From assembly GCF_900188005.1 (NCBI RefSeq), contig NZ_FZNR01000042.1, forward strand, positions 1 through 33,559: a stretch of DNA of 33,559 nt, given 5' to 3'. Both the position numbers and the translations under genes were made by a program. This DNA comes from Actinoplanes regularis. GTDB lineage: Bacteria; Actinomycetota; Actinomycetes; Mycobacteriales; Micromonosporaceae. Positions 16,039-23,605 of the stretch are shown one piece after another (position 1 is the stretch's first letter; each line of letters begins with the position of its first letter). Under the pieces are notes generated by a model. The model saw nothing but the letters and a program-made list of their open reading frames with translations. It made no database searches and was not told where the DNA came from.

Positions 16039-16127
16039 CTCCGCCTCGCCGATCGGTCGCTCGCGGCCGACCCTCCTTCTCCTCCTGTCACCGCTCGCCT
16101 CATGGCATTCCCTCCTTCTCGGGCCGA

Positions 16128-16159
16128 GGTGTGTGCCCACCGGCCGGTGGGCACACACC
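16128..16159. terminator. 32-bp perfect palindrome, bidirectional terminator
   Basis: GGTGTGTGCCCACCGG (16128-16143) is followed immediately by its exact reverse complement (16144-16159). It stands between the convergent aldo/keto reductase and pyruvate phosphate dikinase genes. A transcript from either side would fold into a 14-16-bp stem. The sequence on the dikinase side (16160-16187) is AT-rich. The stretch 16039-16127 carries an 11-bp direct repeat CCCTCCTTCTC (16071-16081 and 16110-16120) and no clear gene. Confidence 0.8.
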
Positions 16160-16187
16160 AGATATACCCATGTTCATGATCTTGTAC

Positions 16188-18848
16188 CTATCGACTCTCC
16201 GAAACGGCCACGCCGGCGATCGCCGCACGGCCCGCCTCGAGGCGGGCGATCGGGATCCGGAAGGGTGAGCAGGACACGTAGTCCAGTCCCGCGGTGTGGA
16301 AGAACCGCACCGAAGCGGGGTCGCCGCCATGTTCACCGCAGACCCCCACGGTCAGCTCCGGGCGGGCGGCGCGGCCGCGCTCGACGGCGATCCGGACCAG
16401 CTCGCCGGCGCCGTCGGCGTCGATCGTCTCGAACGGGGACACCGCGAAGACGCCCAGGCCAAGGTAGCGGCCGAAGAACGCGCCCTCCACGTCGTCGCGG
16501 GAGAAGCCCCAGGTCATCTGGGTCAGGTCGTTGGTGCCGAAGGAGAAGAACTCGGCGGCACCGGCGATCTGGCCGGCGGTGAGCGCGGCCCGGGGCACCT
16601 CGATCATCGTGCCGATCCGGATCGGCGGTGCTCCGGCTACCTCCGCCAGCACGGCCTGCGCCTCCGCTCGTACCGCCTGCAGTTCCTGGACCGCGCCGAC
16701 GAGCGGAACCATGATCTCCGGTCGCGGGTCACCGCCGGCGGCGACCCGGGCGGCCGCGGCCTCGGCGATCGCCCGGACCTGCATCGCGAACAGTCCGGGG
16801 ATCACCAGGCCGAGGCGGACGCCGCGCAGGCCGAGCATCGGGTTCTGCTCGTGCATCCGGCGTACGGCGGCCAGCAGCACCCCGTCGTGGCCGGGATCCT
16901 CGCCGAGCGCCTCGGCGCGGGCGACCCGTGCCGTCAGCTCCTCCAGCGGGGGCAGGAACTCGTGCAGCGGCGGGTCGATCAGCCGCACGGTGACCGGCAG
17001 GCCGTCCATCGCCGCGAACAGCTGCTCGAAGTCGGCGCGCTGCAGGGGCAGCAGGGCCGCCAGGGCCTCCTCCCGCTCGGCGTCGCCGGAAGCCAGGATC
17101 AGCCGCTCGACCAGGGTCCGGCGGTCGCCGAGGAACATGTGCTCGGTGCGGCACAGGCCGACACCGGTGGCGCCGAAGCGCCGGGCACGGGCCGCGTCGG
17201 CACCGTTGTCGGCGTTGGCGTGAACGCCGAGGCGGGCGTTGTGGTCGGCGTGGATCATCAGGCGCTCCACGGCGGCGAGCAGCGGATCCCCGTACGCGGT
17301 CAGTTCGCCCTCGAAGTAGCGGACGACCTCGGACGGGCGCACCGGCACCGAGCCGGGGTAGACCCGGCCGTTCGTACCGTCGATGGAGATGACGTCGCCC
17401 GCTCGCAGCGTCCGGCCGCCGACGGTGAGGGTGTCGTCGCCGAGTTCGAGCTCCTCGGCGCCGCAGACGCAGGTCTTGCCCATGCCGCGGGCCACGACGG
17501 CGGCGTGCGACGTCTTGCCGCCGCGCGCGGTGAGAATGCCCTGGGCGGCGATCATGCCGGGCAGGTCGTCGGGATTGGTCTCACGGCGCACCAGGATGAC
17601 CGGCCCGGTGGCCGCGGTGGCCGCCGCGGAGTCGAACACGATCGCGCCGACCGCCGCTCCCGGTGAGGCCGGCACGCCGATGGTCAGCGGTGCGGGCGCG
17701 GCGTCCTGGTCGAAGCTCGGGAACATCAGCTGGGCGAGCTGTTCGCCGGTGACCCGCCGTAGCGCCTCGTCGAGGGTGATGGTGCCCTCGTCGACGAGCT
17801 GGGCGGCGATGACGAACGCGGCGGCCGGGGTGCGCTTGCCGACCCGGGTCTGCAGCATCCACAGCTTGCCGTTCTCGATGGTGAACTCGATGTCGCACAG
17901 GTCCCGGTAGCGCCCCTCCAACCGTTCCATGATCGACAGCAGCCGCCGGTAGCTCGCCGGGTCGATCGTGGCCAGCTCGGCCAGGCCGACCGTGTTGCGG
18001 ATGCCGGCCACCACGTCCTCGCCCTGGGCGTTGCGCAGGTAGTCGCCGTAGACGCCGCGCCGGCCGGTCGCCGGATCGCGGGTGAACGCCACCCCGGTGC
18101 CGGAGTCGGTGCCGCGGTTGCCGAAGACCATGGCCATCACGTTCACGGCGGTGCCCAGGTCCTGCGGGATCCGCTCCTGGCGGCGGTAGAGCACGGCGCG
18201 TTCGGCGTTCCACGACCGGAAGACCGCCGTGATCGCGAGGAAGAGCTGCTCGTGCGGCGCTTGCGGGAAGTCGCGGCCGGTGTGGGCGTGGAACACCTTC
18301 TTGTACGCCTCGACCAGGTCGTAAAGCTGCCCCTGGCCCAGTTCGGCGTCGGTCGGTACGCCGGCGGAGACGCGGGCCTGGGCGAGCTCGCTCTCGAAAT
18401 CCTCGCCGGGAATGTCGAACACGGTCCTGCCGAACATCTGGATCAGACGCCGGTAGGAGTCCCAGGCGAATCGTTCATCGGCGCTCTGCCGGGCGAGACC
18501 GGCCACGCTCGTGTCGTTCAGGCCGATGTCGAGGATCGTCTCCATCATCCCGGGCATCGAGAACTTCGCGCCCGAGCGCACCGACAGCAGCAGCGGGTCG
18601 TCCGGGTCACCGAACGTCCGGCCCATCCGGGTCTGCATCAGCCGCAGGTGGTCCTCGACGTCCGCGAACAGGCCGTCCGGAACCGTGCCGGTGCGCAGGT
18701 ACTCCCGGCAGGCGTCGGTGGTGATGGTGAAGCCGGGCGGCACCGGCAGGCCCATCCGGGTCATCTCGGCCAGGTTCGCGCCCTTGCCGCCGAGCAGGTC
18801 CTTCAGGTCCTTGTTCCCCTCGATGAAGTCGTACACATATCCGGCCAT
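16188..18848 (-). CDS. ppdK: Pyruvate, phosphate dikinase
   Basis: This is a full-length 886-aa enzyme interconverting pyruvate + ATP + Pi and PEP + AMP + PPi. The N-terminal nucleotide-binding domain starts GGKGANLAEMTRMGLPVPPGFTI and includes SVRSGAKFSMPGMMETILD. The swivelling phosphohistidine domain has GGKTSHAAVVARGMGKTCVCG (H448). The PEP-binding barrel ends SFGTNDLTQMTWGFSRDD and VCGEHGGDP, with the catalytic Cys. The start is ATG 18848 with a GGGTGA-type site upstream. It is divergent from the Acg-type nitroreductase, sharing a region with a 15-bp stress box inside a larger inverted repeat. PPDK lets cells run glycolysis on PPi and reverse the last step, which suits low-energy conditions. 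Confidence 0.97.
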   Translation of the reverse strand: MAGYVYDFIEGNKDLKDLLGGKGANLAEMTRMGLPVPPGFTITTDACREYLRTGTVPDGLFADVEDHLRLMQTRMGRTFGDPDDPLLLSVRSGAKFSMPGMMETILDIGLNDTSVAGLARQSADERFAWDSYRRLIQMFGRTVFDIPGEDFESELAQARVSAGVPTDAELGQGQLYDLVEAYKKVFHAHTGRDFPQAPHEQLFLAITAVFRSWNAERAVLYRRQERIPQDLGTAVNVMAMVFGNRGTDSGTGVAFTRDPATGRRGVYGDYLRNAQGEDVVAGIRNTVGLAELATIDPASYRRLLSIMERLEGRYRDLCDIEFTIENGKLWMLQTRVGKRTPAAAFVIAAQLVDEGTITLDEALRRVTGEQLAQLMFPSFDQDAAPAPLTIGVPASPGAAVGAIVFDSAAATAATGPVILVRRETNPDDLPGMIAAQGILTARGGKTSHAAVVARGMGKTCVCGAEELELGDDTLTVGGRTLRAGDVISIDGTNGRVYPGSVPVRPSEVVRYFEGELTAYGDPLLAAVERLMIHADHNARLGVHANADNGADAARARRFGATGVGLCRTEHMFLGDRRTLVERLILASGDAEREEALAALLPLQRADFEQLFAAMDGLPVTVRLIDPPLHEFLPPLEELTARVARAEALGEDPGHDGVLLAAVRRMHEQNPMLGLRGVRLGLVIPGLFAMQVRAIAEAAAARVAAGGDPRPEIMVPLVGAVQELQAVRAEAQAVLAEVAGAPPIRIGTMIEVPRAALTAGQIAGAAEFFSFGTNDLTQMTWGFSRDDVEGAFFGRYLGLGVFAVSPFETIDADGAGELVRIAVERGRAARPELTVGVCGEHGGDPASVRFFHTAGLDYVSCSPFRIPIARLEAGRAAIAGVAVSESR

Positions 18849-18908
18849 CGATCTTCACCCCTCACCCGCTCGTCCTGGAGCTCTACCTCCTTGCTAATCC
18901 CACGAAGG

Positions 18909-18946
18909 CCCCGTCCAGTAGGGCCGGACGTCCCTACTGGACGGGG
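18909..18946. promoter_or_regulatory. Divergent promoter: 15-bp inverted arms enclosing a DosR-like box
   Basis: CCCCGTCCAGTAGGG (18909-18923) and CCCTACTGGACGGGG (18932-18946) are perfect inverted arms around 8 bp. The centre, 18920-18934, read on the minus strand is GGGACGTCCGGCCCT, 13 of 15 like GGGACCTTCGGCCCT. It lies 72 bp from the ppdK start and 37 bp from the nitroreductase start, so one site can serve both genes. Confidence 0.7.
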
Positions 18947-18970
18947 AGGAACAGGACGAACGTAGGGTGC

Positions 18971-19939
18971 ATGACCACCGTCGACAGCAGCGTTCTCCCC
19001 CGATGCGTGCAGGCCGCGACGCTGGCCCCGTCGCTGCACAACAGTCAGCCGTGGCGCTTCCGGATCGACGGCGGGGCGGTGCGGGTGTACGCCGACGCCG
19101 GCCGCCGGCTCGACGCGCTGGACCCGTCCGGCCGGGAACTGCTGATCAGTGTCGGCGCGGCCCTGTTCACGTTGCGCCTGGCACTGCGCTCGCGGGGCTG
19201 GACCTCTGCGCACGTGCTCTTTCCGGAGCCGGATTCCCCCGAGTTGGTGGCCCGGGTGGAGTTGACCGGGCGGGCCGCACCGTCCGAGGCGGTGGCGGCG
19301 CTGGCCGCCGCGATCCCGCTACGGCACACCAACCGCCGGCCGTTCACCGCCGCCGTGGTGCCCGCCGACGCGACCGAGGAGCTCACCCGGGCAGCCGCGG
19401 ACGAGGGCGCCACCTTCACGATCGCCGGAGCGGCCAGCCGCAACGCGATTCTGGGGCTCGGGCAGGTGGCCGAGCTCCGCCTTCGCGCCGACGGCGGCTA
19501 CCGCGCGGAGCTGGGCCGCTGGACCGGCCCCCGGAAAGGCCGGCACGACGGGATCCCGCCGACCGCGATCGGGCCCTGGGACGCGCTGGAACGACTGCCG
19601 ATCCGCGACTTCGGGCTGATGCACACCCAGCCCTGGCGGACCAGCGAGCGGTTCGAGGCGCACCCGACCATCGCCGTCCTCGCGACCCGCGGCGACGACC
19701 CGCCGCACTGGGTCCTCGCGGGCCAGGCGTTGCAGCACGTCCTGCTGGTCGCCACCCGCCTGGGCCTGGCCACCACCCCCATCAGCCAGCCCTTGGAGAT
19801 CCCGGAGATCCGCAGGCTTCTCACCGATACGACGGCCGGCCGGTGGGCCCAGATGATCATCCGGCTCGGCTACGGGCCACCGGCCGCGGCGACGCCTCGC
19901 CGGCCGCTCGCCGAGGTCCTTCGAGTTGACACGCCGTAG
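18971..19939 (+). CDS. Acg-family nitroreductase-like FMN-binding protein
   Basis: This is a 322-aa protein. The opening CVQAATLAPSLHNSQPWRFRI is the hallmark of the Acg (Rv2032-like) branch of the nitroreductase fold; PLRHTNRRPFT and the C-terminal ALQHVLLVATRLGLATTPISQPLE complete the flavin pocket of two fused domains. In Mycobacterium tuberculosis, Acg belongs to the DosR dormancy regulon and is thought to sequester FMN rather than reduce nitro compounds; I infer the same role here. The ATG at 18971 is directly preceded by TAGGGT (18963-18968), either a -10 very close to the start or chance. It is divergent from ppdK, and its stop codon touches the stress box of the phosphoketolase gene downstream. 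Confidence 0.88.
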   Translation: MTTVDSSVLPRCVQAATLAPSLHNSQPWRFRIDGGAVRVYADAGRRLDALDPSGRELLISVGAALFTLRLALRSRGWTSAHVLFPEPDSPELVARVELTGRAAPSEAVAALAAAIPLRHTNRRPFTAAVVPADATEELTRAAADEGATFTIAGAASRNAILGLGQVAELRLRADGGYRAELGRWTGPRKGRHDGIPPTAIGPWDALERLPIRDFGLMHTQPWRTSERFEAHPTIAVLATRGDDPPHWVLAGQALQHVLLVATRLGLATTPISQPLEIPEIRRLLTDTTAGRWAQMIIRLGYGPPAAATPRRPLAEVLRVDTP

Positions 19940-19952
19940 GGCCGAAGGTCCC
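19938..19952 (-). promoter_or_regulatory. DosR-like stress box before phosphoketolase
   Basis: On the minus strand this reads GGGACCTTCGGCCCT, the best copy in the window. It ends 88 bp before the phosphoketolase GTG and about 46 bp before the TAGGGT box, a usual position for an activator. Confidence 0.65.
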
Positions 19953-19998
19953 ATTGAGGACGGCTCGGTGACCCTGGGAGGCGGGACCCGTCCGCATC

Positions 19999-20004
19999 TA
20001 GGGT
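19999..20004 (+). promoter_or_regulatory. -10 box of the phosphoketolase promoter
   Basis: TAGGGT fits the actinomycete TAnnnT consensus. Transcription would start near 20011, giving a leader of about 30 nt that carries the AAGGGA ribosome site of the GTG start at 20041. No good -35 is visible, as expected of an activator-dependent promoter. Confidence 0.5.
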
Positions 20005-20040
20005 CATCGACAGATGCAGAATCCTCGAAGGGAAGACGCC

Positions 20041-22443
20041 GTGACCGTGGTCGTGTCCGAACCCCGTGCGCTCGCCGAACTCGACGATCGTGACCTGGCC
20101 CGGCTGGACGCCTGGTGGCGCGCCGCCAACTACCTGACCATCGGCCAGATCTACCTGCGCGGCAATCCCCTGCTGCGCGAGCCGCTGACCGCCGAGCACA
20201 TCAAGCCGCGGCTGCTCGGCCACTGGGGCACCAGCCCCGGCCTGTCGCTGATCTACGCGCACGTGTCCCGGCTGATCCGCCACACCGGCCAGCAGGCCGT
20301 CTACCTGGCCGGCCCCGGCCACGGCGGCCCCGCGCTGGTCGCCGCCGGATATCTGGAAGGCACCTACAGCGACATCTACCCGAAGGTCAGCCAGGACGAG
20401 GCCGGCATGCTGCGGCTGTTCCGGCAGTTCTCCAGCCCGGGCGGCATCCCCAGCCACGTCTCGGTGACCACCCCCGGCTCGATCCACGAGGGCGGCGAGC
20501 TCGGGTACGTGCTGGTGCACGCGTTCGGCGCGGTGATGGACAACCCGGACCTGCTCGCGATCGCGGTGGTCGGCGACGGCGAGGCGGAGACCGGCCCCCT
20601 CGAGGGCTCGTGGAAGGGCGTCTCGTTCCTCAACCCGGAGCGCGACGGTGCCGTCCTGCCGATCCTGCACCTCAACGGTGCCAAGATCTCCGGGCCGGCC
20701 GTGCTGGCCCGGAAGAACCCGGACGAGGTCCGCGACCTGCTCCGCGGGCACGGCTACGACGTGATCGAGGTCGAGGGCGACGATCTGCCCGGCATGCACC
20801 ACCGATTCGCCGCCGCGCTGGCGCTCGCGTGGAACCGGATCCGGGAGATCCAGACCGCCGCCCGCGCCGGCGAGTGGGACGGCAGCCGGCCGACCTGGCC
20901 GCTCATCGTCCTGCGGTCGCCGAAGGGCTGGACCGGGCCGGACGAGGTGGACGGCGTCACGGTCACCGGCACGTGGCGTTCGCACCAGGTGCCGCTCTCC
21001 GGGGTGCGGGACAACCCGGAACACCTGGCGTTGCTCGAGCGCTGGCTCAGGTCGTACCGCCCGGAGGAGCTCTTCGACGCGGACGGCGCGCCCATCGCGC
21101 TGATCCGGGAGCAGGCGCCGGAGGGCGATCTGCGGATGAGCGCCACCCCGCACGCCAACGGCGGCCTGCTCACCCGCGACCTCGACCTGCCCGACTTCCG
21201 GGAGTACGCCGTAGACGTGCCGCGGCCGGCCGCCGAACGAGCCGAGTCGACCCGCAAGCTCGGCGAGCTGATGCGCGACGTCTACACCCGCAACCCCGAC
21301 AACTTCCGGCTCTTCTGCCCCGACGAGACGAACAGCAACCGCCTCGGCGCGGTCTTCGAGGTCTCCGACCGCGCCTTCATGGAGCAGGTCACCCCGGACG
21401 ACGTCGCGATCGGCCGGGACGGCCGGGTGATGGAGGTGCTCAGCGAGCACAACTGCCACGGCTGGCTGGAGGGCTACAACCTCACCGGGCGGCACGGCAT
21501 GTTCGCCACCTACGAGGCGTTCGCCATGGTCAGCGCGTCGCAGACGATCCAGCACGGCAAGTGGCTGCAGGAGGCCCGGCACCTGCCCTGGCGGGCCAAG
21601 GTCCCCAGCCTGAACATCCTGCTCACGTCCACTGCATGGCGTAACGACCACAACGGCTTCTCGCACCAGGGCCCCGGTCTGATCCAGAACGTGCTGACCC
21701 AGCGCGGGGACGTGGCCCGGGTCTACCTGCCGCCGGACGCCAACACCCTGCTGTCGGTGGCCGACCACTGCTTCCGGTCCCGGTCGTACATCAACGTGAT
21801 CGTCATCGACAAGCAGCCGCAGCTGCAGTACCTGTCGATGGCCGAGGCGGTCGAGCACTGCGCGCGCGGGGCCGGGATCTGGCAGTGGGCCGGCACCGAC
21901 GACGACACCAGCGACCCGGACATCGTGCTGGCCTGCGCCGGCGACGTGGTCACCATGGAGACGGTGGCCGCCGCGCAGATCCTGAAGCAGCGGCTGCCCG
22001 GCCTGAAGGTTCGCGTCGTGAACGTCGTCGACCTGATGACGCTCCCCCGGCGCAAGGACCACCCGCACGGGATGAGCGAGACCCTCTTCACCGAGCTGTT
22101 CACCGACAGCGTCGACGTGATCTTCTCATTCCACGGCTACCCCGGCGCGATCCACCAGCTGGTGCACGGCCGCCCGGACGCCGACCGGTTCCGCGTGCGT
22201 GGCTTCGTCGAGCAGGGCACGACCACGACCCCGTTCGACATGACGGTCCGTAACAGGACCTCCCGCTACCACTTGGTCATGGACGCCATCAACAACGCCG
22301 GGCGCGTGCCGCACGGCGCCACCGAGCTCAAGACCTGGTGCGAGGAGCAGCTGGCCCGGCACGAGGCGTACATCGTCGAGCATCTCGAGGACATGCCCGA
22401 GGTCCGCGACTGGTCGGTGAGGACTTCCGGCTCCGACCGGTAG
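20041..22443 (+). CDS. xfp: Xylulose-5-phosphate/fructose-6-phosphate phosphoketolase
   Basis: This is an 800-aa ThDP enzyme cleaving xylulose-5-P or fructose-6-P with phosphate to acetyl-phosphate plus glyceraldehyde-3-P or erythrose-4-P. Family landmarks are AANYLTIGQIYL, GPGHGGPALVAAGYLEGTYS, GDGEAETGPLEGSW (178 onward, ThDP/Mg binding), the PEELFD linker, and in the C-terminal half FCPDETNSNRL, TNPSEQ-like SASQTIQHGKWL and IFSFHGYPGAIHQLVHGR. The length is normal. I chose GTG 20041, which has AAGGGA at a 7-nt spacing; ATG 20014 is in frame but lacks a site. It follows the Acg gene under its own box and promoter. Acetyl-phosphate can give ATP without NADH production, which fits oxygen limitation. 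Confidence 0.96.
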   Translation: MTVVVSEPRALAELDDRDLARLDAWWRAANYLTIGQIYLRGNPLLREPLTAEHIKPRLLGHWGTSPGLSLIYAHVSRLIRHTGQQAVYLAGPGHGGPALVAAGYLEGTYSDIYPKVSQDEAGMLRLFRQFSSPGGIPSHVSVTTPGSIHEGGELGYVLVHAFGAVMDNPDLLAIAVVGDGEAETGPLEGSWKGVSFLNPERDGAVLPILHLNGAKISGPAVLARKNPDEVRDLLRGHGYDVIEVEGDDLPGMHHRFAAALALAWNRIREIQTAARAGEWDGSRPTWPLIVLRSPKGWTGPDEVDGVTVTGTWRSHQVPLSGVRDNPEHLALLERWLRSYRPEELFDADGAPIALIREQAPEGDLRMSATPHANGGLLTRDLDLPDFREYAVDVPRPAAERAESTRKLGELMRDVYTRNPDNFRLFCPDETNSNRLGAVFEVSDRAFMEQVTPDDVAIGRDGRVMEVLSEHNCHGWLEGYNLTGRHGMFATYEAFAMVSASQTIQHGKWLQEARHLPWRAKVPSLNILLTSTAWRNDHNGFSHQGPGLIQNVLTQRGDVARVYLPPDANTLLSVADHCFRSRSYINVIVIDKQPQLQYLSMAEAVEHCARGAGIWQWAGTDDDTSDPDIVLACAGDVVTMETVAAAQILKQRLPGLKVRVVNVVDLMTLPRRKDHPHGMSETLFTELFTDSVDVIFSFHGYPGAIHQLVHGRPDADRFRVRGFVEQGTTTTPFDMTVRNRTSRYHLVMDAINNAGRVPHGATELKTWCEEQLARHEAYIVEHLEDMPEVRDWSVRTSGSDR

Positions 22444-22453
22444 GACAAGGTTC

Positions 22454-22468
22454 AGGACCTGTGGCCCT
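22454..22468 (+). promoter_or_regulatory. DosR-like stress box before universal stress gene
   Basis: AGGACCTGTGGCCCT matches GGGACCTTCGGCCCT at 12 of 15 positions and ends 84 bp before the ATG at 22552. The spacing repeats that of the other boxes. Confidence 0.5.
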
Positions 22469-22551
22469 GCCCGGTGGGCATCGACAGGAATGACGATGAG
22501 GAGAGAACCCGGGCCCCCGCGGGTGCCGGACGACCGTTGAAGGAGGCAGAC

Positions 22552-23037
22552 ATGAGACACCAACTGATCGTCGTCGGTGTGGACGGCTCCGAGAGCGGCC
22601 GCCGCGCACTGGAGTGGGCGGCTCAGGAAGCCGCCGACCGGGTCACCGCGGTCCAGGCGGTGATGGCCTGGCACTGGGACGGCGCCGGGGCCGAGATGCT
22701 CGCCGTGACCTCACCGGAGCAGCAGCGAGAGCAGTCCGCGGCGGTTCTCGACCGCGAGGTGAAGGCGGTAGTCGCGGAACACGGGTCGCAGATGCCGATC
22801 GCCGCGGAGCTCATCGAAGGCTCCCCCGCGGAGGTACTCACCACCGCGTCCCGCGACGCCGACCTGCTGGTGCTGGGCAGTCACGGACACAGCCCGCTAC
22901 GGCACCGGGTGCTCGGCTCGGTCAGCGAGTCCTGCATCCGCAGGGCGGCCTGCCCGGTCGTGGTCATCCCGTCCGGCCCCGCCAGGCCGGAACCGAACCG
23001 CGACCCGGTGGTGCGGGAAGCGACCACGGCCGGCTGA
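22552..23037 (+). CDS. Universal stress protein (single domain)
   Basis: This is a 161-aa UspA-fold protein. It starts with IVVGVDGSESGRRALEWA and ends with the nucleotide motif GSHGHSPLRHRVLGSVSES (G-x2-G-x9-G-S), so it belongs to the ATP-binding kind, followed by ACPVVVIPSG. Such proteins act in stress survival and dormancy; targets are unknown. The start is ATG 22552, with a perfect AAGGAGG at a 5-nt spacing. An in-frame ATG at 22474 has no site. A DosR-like box lies 84 bp upstream, and the gene stands 108 bp after phosphoketolase. Confidence 0.92.
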   Translation: MRHQLIVVGVDGSESGRRALEWAAQEAADRVTAVQAVMAWHWDGAGAEMLAVTSPEQQREQSAAVLDREVKAVVAEHGSQMPIAAELIEGSPAEVLTTASRDADLLVLGSHGHSPLRHRVLGSVSESCIRRAACPVVVIPSGPARPEPNRDPVVREATTAG

Positions 23038-23054
23038 CGACAGGAGGCGAAGAA

Positions 23055-23069
23055 GGGTCTTTCGGCCCT
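23055..23069 (+). promoter_or_regulatory. DosR-like stress box without an obvious gene
   Basis: GGGTCTTTCGGCCCT matches the box at 13 of 15 positions, but no start codon with a ribosome site follows at the usual distance. The next gene (23300) is 230 bp away, behind a hairpin at 23165-23196. It may drive a small RNA or be the leftover of a lost gene. Confidence 0.45.
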
Positions 23070-23164
23070 GGTAGGGGACGCGCGCCGGACCCACACTGAA
23101 GGGAGAGCGGCACCTGCCGCCCCCTGAACCCATCGCCGGGCCGACGAGATCGCGCCCATACTGG

Positions 23165-23196
23165 AAATCCCGGTCGGCCACAGCCGCCCGGGATTT
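23165..23196 (+). terminator. Hairpin terminator
   Basis: AAATCCCGG (23165-23173) pairs with CCGGGATTT (23188-23196) around a 14-nt loop, and T and C follow. It ends any transcript from the stress-protein gene or from the box at 23055. A second small hairpin, GCGGCA/TGCCGC, lies at 23107-23120. Confidence 0.6.
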
Positions 23197-23245
23197 TCGG
23201 TATCAGGCGTACCCGCTCGGCGAGCCATTTTCGTCCCAGGAATCT

Positions 23246-23282
23246 CCCGAAATGCTAGAAATATGCTGTTCTGAGCATTTCT
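23246..23282 (+). promoter_or_regulatory. Upstream module shared with the small exported-protein gene at 31614
   Basis: CCCGAAA (23246-23252), TGCT (23264-23267), TTCTG (23269-23273) and GAGCATTTCT (23273-23282) recur in the same order and nearly the same spacing at 31547-31586. ATGCT/AGCAT (23263-23278) is an inverted repeat around 6 bp. The AT content is high for this genome. It is probably the promoter or operator of both small exported-protein genes. Confidence 0.55.
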
Positions 23283-23299
23283 CATAAAAGGGGATTCTT

Positions 23300-23460
23300 A
23301 TGCGTGCGCGGTCTGCGCTCGGGCTCGGGCTGACCCTCGTGATGGCGCTTCGGCACCCGCGACGGCGCACGCGGCCGGCAACAGCCACGAACCGGTCGGT
23401 ACCGGTTCGACCACCCGGGCAGACGCGGTGGCCGCGCCCTTCCTCGAGGTGCCGGAGTAG
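23300..23460 (+). pseudogene. Frameshifted small exported protein
   Basis: ATG 23300, with AAAAGGGG upstream, opens a signal peptide (MRARSALGLGLTLVMAL). One base then appears to be missing near 23350-23356. Read one frame over, the sequence continues as PATAHAAGNSHEPVGTG... with a clean AHA-A signal-peptidase site, and ends ...FLEVPE with TAG at 23458-23460. With the missing base restored it would be a 53-aa precursor with a mature peptide of about 28 aa. Without it, the frame runs on into Arg/Pro-rich nonsense to 23539. I do not recognise the mature peptide. It is either a real pseudogene or a single-base sequencing error. Confidence 0.6.
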
Positions 23461-23605
23461 CCGCCATAAGTCCTGCTCACACGTGACTTTCCGCGGGCCT
23501 GATACGGCCTGCGCGGCCCGCCCGGACGGCCTAGCCTGAAAGTAGGTGAGCAGCAGGTCACCCACCGGACCGGCCGCCGTCGTGGCGGCTCAGGGGGTGA
23601 GGGAA

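Noticed and set aside
16071..16120. 11-bp direct repeat CCCTCCTTCTC as an insertion footprint
   Set aside because: No element lies between the copies and the sequence is purine/pyrimidine-biased; chance or ribosome-site-like on the other strand is simpler.
19870..22068. Long minus-strand open frame opposite phosphoketolase
   Set aside because: It is an antisense shadow caused by GC-rich third positions; it has no family motif or ribosome site, and the plus strand encodes a full enzyme.
23461..23605. Sixth DosR-like box before the tandem universal stress gene
   Set aside because: Only GTGACTTTCCGCGGGCC-like sequence is present; it fails the conserved GGCCCT end and the spacing.
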